Notes under the pieces: generated by a model | Databases searched by the model: none | What the model was told of the DNA's origin: nothing | What the model saw: only the letters and a program-made list of their open reading frames with translations | Part shown: positions 60,264 to 64,000 of the stretch, piece after piece | Layout: every line of letters begins with the position of its first letter | Numbering within the stretch: position 1 is the stretch's first letter | Position numbers and translations under genes: made by a program | Origin: Paucisalibacillus globulus | GTDB lineage: Bacteria; Bacillota; Bacilli; Bacillales; Amphibacillaceae | Direction of reading: 5' to 3' | Length of the DNA stretch: 64,000 nucleotides | Assembly (NCBI RefSeq): GCF_900184735.1 | Contig: NZ_LT855389.1 | Location: 71,087-135,086, forward strand

Positions 60264-60779
60264 TTAAGCACTAAGTTTATCTTGTATTTGAAGCATCAGT
60301 TGTTTCCTTGCACGGCATATTCTTGTTTTCACTGTAGATAGTTTAAGATTTAAACGACTTGCAATTTCTGCTGTTTTTAAATCATCTTTTATTTTGAGTA
60401 CCATGACGTTTCGGTAAATGGTGCACAAAGCTAGAATTCCTTCCTCAACATCTTTGACTAAAAAGTCAAACTCTACTTCTTTTTCCACGTGTTGATTATG
60501 CTCTATATTTAGATTCAGAAGTTCACTTTCCTCCATCAAAATACCTCTTTTACTTTTTTCATACCGAATCATATCAATGGCTGTCCTCTTTGCAATAACG
60601 GATAGCCAGGCAGCAATTTTCTCTTTAGAATGGATGTAATCTATTTTCTTCATTGCTTTAATAAAAGTTTCCTGAACAATATCCTCTGCTAGTTGAATAT
60701 CCTTTACCATAGCGGTAATTTGATGAACTAACCGTTGATAATGAAGACTATATATTTCAGAGAAATCAATTGTATTCAT
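60264..60779 (-). CDS. ECF-type RNA polymerase sigma factor
   Basis: A 171-residue group 4 sigma factor. Region 2 has HYQRLVHQITAMVKDIQLAEDIVQETFIKAMKKIDYI and AAWLSVIAKRTAIDMIR. Region 4 (about 110-165) has LKIKDDLKTAEIASRLNLKLSTVKTRICRARKQL. It lies 20 bp after a sensor kinase gene in the same direction, and no anti-sigma gene follows it. It may be transcriptionally activated by the two-component system instead of being held by an anti-sigma factor; that is inference. Confidence 0.9.
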   Translation of the reverse strand: MNTIDFSEIYSLHYQRLVHQITAMVKDIQLAEDIVQETFIKAMKKIDYIHSKEKIAAWLSVIAKRTAIDMIRYEKSKRGILMEESELLNLNIEHNQHVEKEVEFDFLVKDVEEGILALCTIYRNVMVLKIKDDLKTAEIASRLNLKLSTVKTRICRARKQLMLQIQDKLSA

Positions 60780-60799
60780 TCATAAGACCTTCTTTCCCC

Positions 60800-63043
60800 C
60801 TAATCTTGTACGGATAGCGAAATGGTTACTTTAAATAAATCACCATCCGTTTCTATCTCTAATTTGCCATCATGAAGCTCCACAATAGATTGCGCAATGG
60901 CCAACCCAAGTCCACTTCCATCTGTATGGCGTGATGTATCACCACGTTTAAACCGCTCAAATAATTCATCGGTATTGTCATTTAGTTCATATTTAGATAC
61001 ATTTTTAAAGGTTATGAATGCCTTACCTTTATCCGTTGATAAATTTATGAATACTCTAGAATGTTCCAACGAATATTTCAAAATGTTCCCGATTAAATTA
61101 TCAAACACACGCCACAGCTTCTGACCATCTACTACTGCATTTATTGGTGGATCATCATGTGACACTCTAAACTGTAAAGAAGATTCTTTGATCATGTCAT
61201 CGTATTCTCCTAATGCTTGTTGTAAAAGTTGGACAAGGTCAACCGGTTCCTTTCGTAATTCAATAGTTCCGCTTGCCATCTTAGATACCTCAAATAAGTC
61301 ATCAATTAGCACCTTTAACCTTTTTGATTTCCGGTCAATAATTTCTAAATAAGCCGCACTATCCTCACCTATATCCTTTTGGTCTTTTAATAGCTCTGTA
61401 TAGGTAATAATGGAGGTTAGTGGAGTTCGCAAATCATGACTAACATTGGTAATCAGCTCTGTTTTTAATCGTTCACTTTTTGCTTGTTCGGTTTGAGATT
61501 GTTTAACACCTTGCTTTAAAACATTAATATTATCTGCTAATGTGGCAAGTACCGTATTTCCTTTTATTTGGAGATCTCCACTTAAGTTACCTGCTGCTAA
61601 TTCATTGGTTTTATCAACAATTCGATTAAATTCTCCAATTTTATTAACAATTAATAGAGCTAGTGGAATACCAACTCCACCTAGTAAAAATATATAGAAT
61701 ACACCATAAATTGGATGGCCAACTGTAAGTAAAGCAGCTATTCCTAATGCAAATACCATTCCAAATAACAAGATTATTTGCGTACCGGTTGTCTGACCTA
61801 AAAATGCTTCTTTTAACTTTCCAACTAATATAAGCAAGTATTTTCTAGATACAAAAAATATTTTACTTACTAGGCTGTGTTTCCATTGGCCATATAGACC
61901 TTTCCAATCCTTTAACGTTTTCAAAAGATAAACTGCTTGAGTTAAGGTTAAAAAAAGTCCTATTGGGAAGAGCATTACGCCAAATACGATATCAGGAATG
62001 TAGGCGGTACTTAAATAATAATAAATCTCTTCTACCAGAATGATTAAGATGAAGCCTGTGAAGATTATCGAAAGACCAAATAACAATATCCTTACATCAA
62101 TCGGAATCTTGTCGTAGTATTTTTTCCAGTTCATCACAGTTGCACGTGACTTGGTTGCCTTTTTAAAAATAATAAGCGACAGGAATAGAGCTAATATAGC
62201 GGTAGCCGTTACACACCAATATATAATCTGATTGATTCTGTACTCCTCAAATCGGTCCATAAAGTAATTAGAAGAAGATATATCTTTTGGAACTCCTATT
62301 CTACCTTCCAGTTCCATATCATAAACTTGCAAAATATTATGGGCTTCCTTACTTTTTGCAATCTCATAATCAATCATGCTCCAAGCACCAAAAGCTATGT
62401 CTCTATAAAACAAGGTATTACTTTCGTTAATTTCACTAACAGCCGTTGCTTTATCAGAATCAGATAAATTTGTATAGACTTTTCCTGTGTTCGTGTTCTT
62501 AAAATAGAATTGAAAGCTATCTTTTAGCTGATTATACTGGGAACGATATTTCTCTCTTTCCTTGTAATACTCCTTGAGTATCTCTTCCTTCTCTTTTATT
62601 ATTTTTGCTTCCACATAACTATCACTTTCGAAGTTCTTTGTAATATCATTAATCTTTGCATCTCGTTCTCTTATGTATGCTTCTGCAACTTCTTCATTTT
62701 CCTCATCCATTGCATTTTGAATAAGTACTTCATATCGTTGGTTAATGCTATCAAGTTGTTCTGAAAGTTCCCCATAACGATAGCGATGCTCCTCAATCTC
62801 TTCTTTTGTTACCGTTATTCCTTCCATTGCCTCTTTTAATGACTTACCATTCACTTCAAACATCGTAAAATACGTAGTGAACTGATCCACTCCATCATAT
62901 TGAAAATCAGATGTATGAAAATAATTCTTATGTGCATAATGATATCCTTTGTCAGCAAGCAAGAAAACACCACTTATCCCAATAGTAAAAAGAATGGAAC
63001 AGGTAAGCAGAATAACTAGACTACTTTTCCATTTTGTACCCAA
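60800..63043 (-). CDS. Membrane sensor histidine kinase
   Basis: A 747-residue kinase. An N-terminal helix (about 10-30) is followed by an extracytoplasmic, strongly charged coiled-coil sensor (about 35-265) and then about six more helices (about 270-465). A HAMP-like segment comes next (IGEFNRIVDKTNELAAGNLSGDLQIKG), then HisKA with the phosphoacceptor His in NVSHDLRTPLTSIITYTELL (about 530), and HATPase with DNLIGNILKYS and GSGLGLAIAQSIVELHDGKL. The multi-helix block after the sensor is larger than in common kinases. It overlaps the response regulator gene by 23 bp. Ligand unknown. Confidence 0.9.
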   Translation of the reverse strand: MGTKWKSSLVILLTCSILFTIGISGVFLLADKGYHYAHKNYFHTSDFQYDGVDQFTTYFTMFEVNGKSLKEAMEGITVTKEEIEEHRYRYGELSEQLDSINQRYEVLIQNAMDEENEEVAEAYIRERDAKINDITKNFESDSYVEAKIIKEKEEILKEYYKEREKYRSQYNQLKDSFQFYFKNTNTGKVYTNLSDSDKATAVSEINESNTLFYRDIAFGAWSMIDYEIAKSKEAHNILQVYDMELEGRIGVPKDISSSNYFMDRFEEYRINQIIYWCVTATAILALFLSLIIFKKATKSRATVMNWKKYYDKIPIDVRILLFGLSIIFTGFILIILVEEIYYYLSTAYIPDIVFGVMLFPIGLFLTLTQAVYLLKTLKDWKGLYGQWKHSLVSKIFFVSRKYLLILVGKLKEAFLGQTTGTQIILLFGMVFALGIAALLTVGHPIYGVFYIFLLGGVGIPLALLIVNKIGEFNRIVDKTNELAAGNLSGDLQIKGNTVLATLADNINVLKQGVKQSQTEQAKSERLKTELITNVSHDLRTPLTSIITYTELLKDQKDIGEDSAAYLEIIDRKSKRLKVLIDDLFEVSKMASGTIELRKEPVDLVQLLQQALGEYDDMIKESSLQFRVSHDDPPINAVVDGQKLWRVFDNLIGNILKYSLEHSRVFINLSTDKGKAFITFKNVSKYELNDNTDELFERFKRGDTSRHTDGSGLGLAIAQSIVELHDGKLEIETDGDLFKVTISLSVQD

Positions 63044-63716
63044 TGCCCCACACCACCTTTAAAAACCTCGGATTCTTTGAATCAATTTCAATTTTCTCGC
63101 GGATTTTCCGTATATGAACCGCTACAGTATTTTCTGCATTATAATTTGGTTCCTTCCAGACTCGTTCATAAATCTCATTAATGGAAAAAACTCGCCCAGC
63201 ATTCGTCATAAGAAGCTCGACAATTTTATATTCAATTGGTGTTAACTTCACTATCTCACCATGTGCCGTTACTTCTTTAGAGGCTGGGTCTAGCGTTAGC
63301 CCATTAAGATCAATGACTTTATTGGCACCTTCAAAAGTCCCCAGAGTCACATATCTTCTTAGCTGTGATTTCACCCTAGCTACCAGTTCCATTGGATTAA
63401 ACGGCTTGGTTATGTAATCGTCCGCCCCCACCTGTAGTCCTAGTATTTTATCGGTATCTTCACTTTTTGCACTTAAAATAATGATAGGAATGTTCTTCTG
63501 CTCCCTGATCTTATAAGTAGCAGAAATACCATCTAACCTAGGCATCATCACATCTAATATAATGAGATGCACATCATGGTCATGTAAGATCTCTAAAGCA
63601 TCAATACCATCCTTTGCCTTTAATACCGTCACCCCTTCATTTTTTAGATAAATTTCAATCGCATCACGTATTTCTTTTTCATCATCGACAACTAATACAT
63701 TATACTTGGCCACCAT
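63021..63716 (-). CDS. OmpR-family response regulator
   Basis: A 231-residue regulator. The receiver domain has VVDDEKEIRDAI, phospho-acceptor Asp in LIILDVMMPRLDG (about 54) and the ILSAK lysine (about 104). The winged-helix output domain (about 135-231) has TPIEYKIVELLMTNAGRVFSINEIYERVW and NTVAVHIRKIREKIE. It is first of the regulator-kinase-sigma operon. ATG at 63714-63716 with GGTGGTTATATGGTGG upstream. Confidence 0.94.
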   Translation of the reverse strand: MVAKYNVLVVDDEKEIRDAIEIYLKNEGVTVLKAKDGIDALEILHDHDVHLIILDVMMPRLDGISATYKIREQKNIPIIILSAKSEDTDKILGLQVGADDYITKPFNPMELVARVKSQLRRYVTLGTFEGANKVIDLNGLTLDPASKEVTAHGEIVKLTPIEYKIVELLMTNAGRVFSINEIYERVWKEPNYNAENTVAVHIRKIREKIEIDSKNPRFLKVVWGIGYKMEK

Positions 63717-63874
63717 ATAACCACCCTCAGCGCTTTCTAACTTGTCTCTATCATAACCAGTAAATCTTAATTTTCATTTAGTAAATTTCTTAAGACTTTC
63801 TTAAGATTCTATGATTCTATTATATAGTTCTTTTAGAAAAGAAAAAGATTTGCCTTGTAGACAATGAAAAAATA

Positions 63875-64000
63875 GAGGCTGGGACATAACTAAAAGTATA
63901 AGTTGAGAACCTGAACGAAACACCACATCAGCTCCGGAAATATACGGAGACTCCTACGGGAGGATAGGCATCGGTGAGACCCCGGAAGAGCTTTAGCTCT
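63875..64000. repeat. GAGGCTGGGAC element, truncated by the window end
   Basis: Starts GAGGCTGGGACATAAC at 63875 and follows the 42513 copy base for base as far as the eye can tell (left arm, then the GGAGACTCCTACGGGAGGATAGGC core) up to the window edge. The right half is not visible. The gap 63717-63874 upstream of it shows no gene. Confidence 0.9.

Overview
This 64 kb window is AT-rich chromosomal DNA from a Firmicute of the Bacillaceae, probably a halotolerant Oceanobacillus/Virgibacillus-like genus. The evidence is gene order and regulation. Positions 1-11880 follow the Bacillus subtilis metNI-yusE-yusF-gcvH-yusI ... fadE-fadA-fadN order. SAM-I, guanidine-I and T-box leaders and FadR, Zur, NsrR and Fur operators are of Bacillus type. 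No prophage, transposase, CRISPR array, tRNA or rRNA is visible. The exact genus is an inference.

Layout. 1-3.7 kb: S-box-controlled methionine ABC transporter, small redox/toprim proteins, GcvH and an ArsC/Spx-like protein. 3.7-6.2 kb: composite repeat, VanZ-like protein, GNAT acetyltransferase, phosphotransferase-fold kinase. 6.2-11.9 kb: fatty-acid beta-oxidation genes fadN-fadA-fadE behind a perfect FadR palindrome. 12.1-15.2 kb: Zur-boxed zinc uptake operon znuA-znuC-znuB-zur, followed by a fluoride channel pair whose first gene is broken by a 238-bp repeat. 16.2-17 kb: guanidine-I riboswitch and paired SMR exporters. 17-21.6 kb: MoxR ATPase, DUF58 protein and two YebA-like membrane proteins that lack the transglutaminase domain. 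21.7-31.7 kb: CNNM/CBS protein with a structured leader, YitT-like protein, BCCT transporter, CwlO-like hydrolase, glyoxylate shunt (aceB-aceA), UppP and DedA. 32-35 kb: LLM oxidoreductase, DUF1836 protein, HlyIII/TrhA-like protein and a lipoprotein gene with an in-frame stop. 35.2-42.5 kb: AraC regulator divergent from a sugar ABC importer, GH65 phosphorylase and beta-phosphoglucomutase. 42.8-47.5 kb: M42 peptidase, two rhodaneses, NsrR divergent from flavohemoglobin Hmp, and a Fur-boxed flavin reductase. 48-54.5 kb: coiled-coil protein, DeoR regulator with a MurA paralogue carrying Asp in place of the catalytic Cys, and an ECF sigma/membrane protein/TPR operon. 55-60 kb: candidate type I toxin locus, AroD, kinase, lipoprotein and a T-box-controlled second methionyl-tRNA synthetase. 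60-63.7 kb: response regulator, histidine kinase and ECF sigma operon.

The most unusual feature is a dispersed family of GC-rich, transposase-less elements, with eight copies in the window. One class is a 238-bp unit bounded by GAGGCTGGGAC/GTCCCAGCCTC. Its longer copies differ from 238 bp by exactly one 68-bp tandem duplication or one 55-bp inserted module. A second class is a two-headed element of about 420 bp with GAAACTGTGCGGTA terminal inverted repeats that joins two different cores in opposite orientation. The same 55/56-bp module sits at the same internal position in both classes, and one 238-bp copy has disrupted a crcB gene. Other points worth follow-up are the MurA Cys-to-Asp paralogue beside a DeoR regulator, a toxin mRNA whose ends are complementary, phased palindromes upstream of aceB, and a leader with mutually exclusive pairings in front of the CNNM gene.
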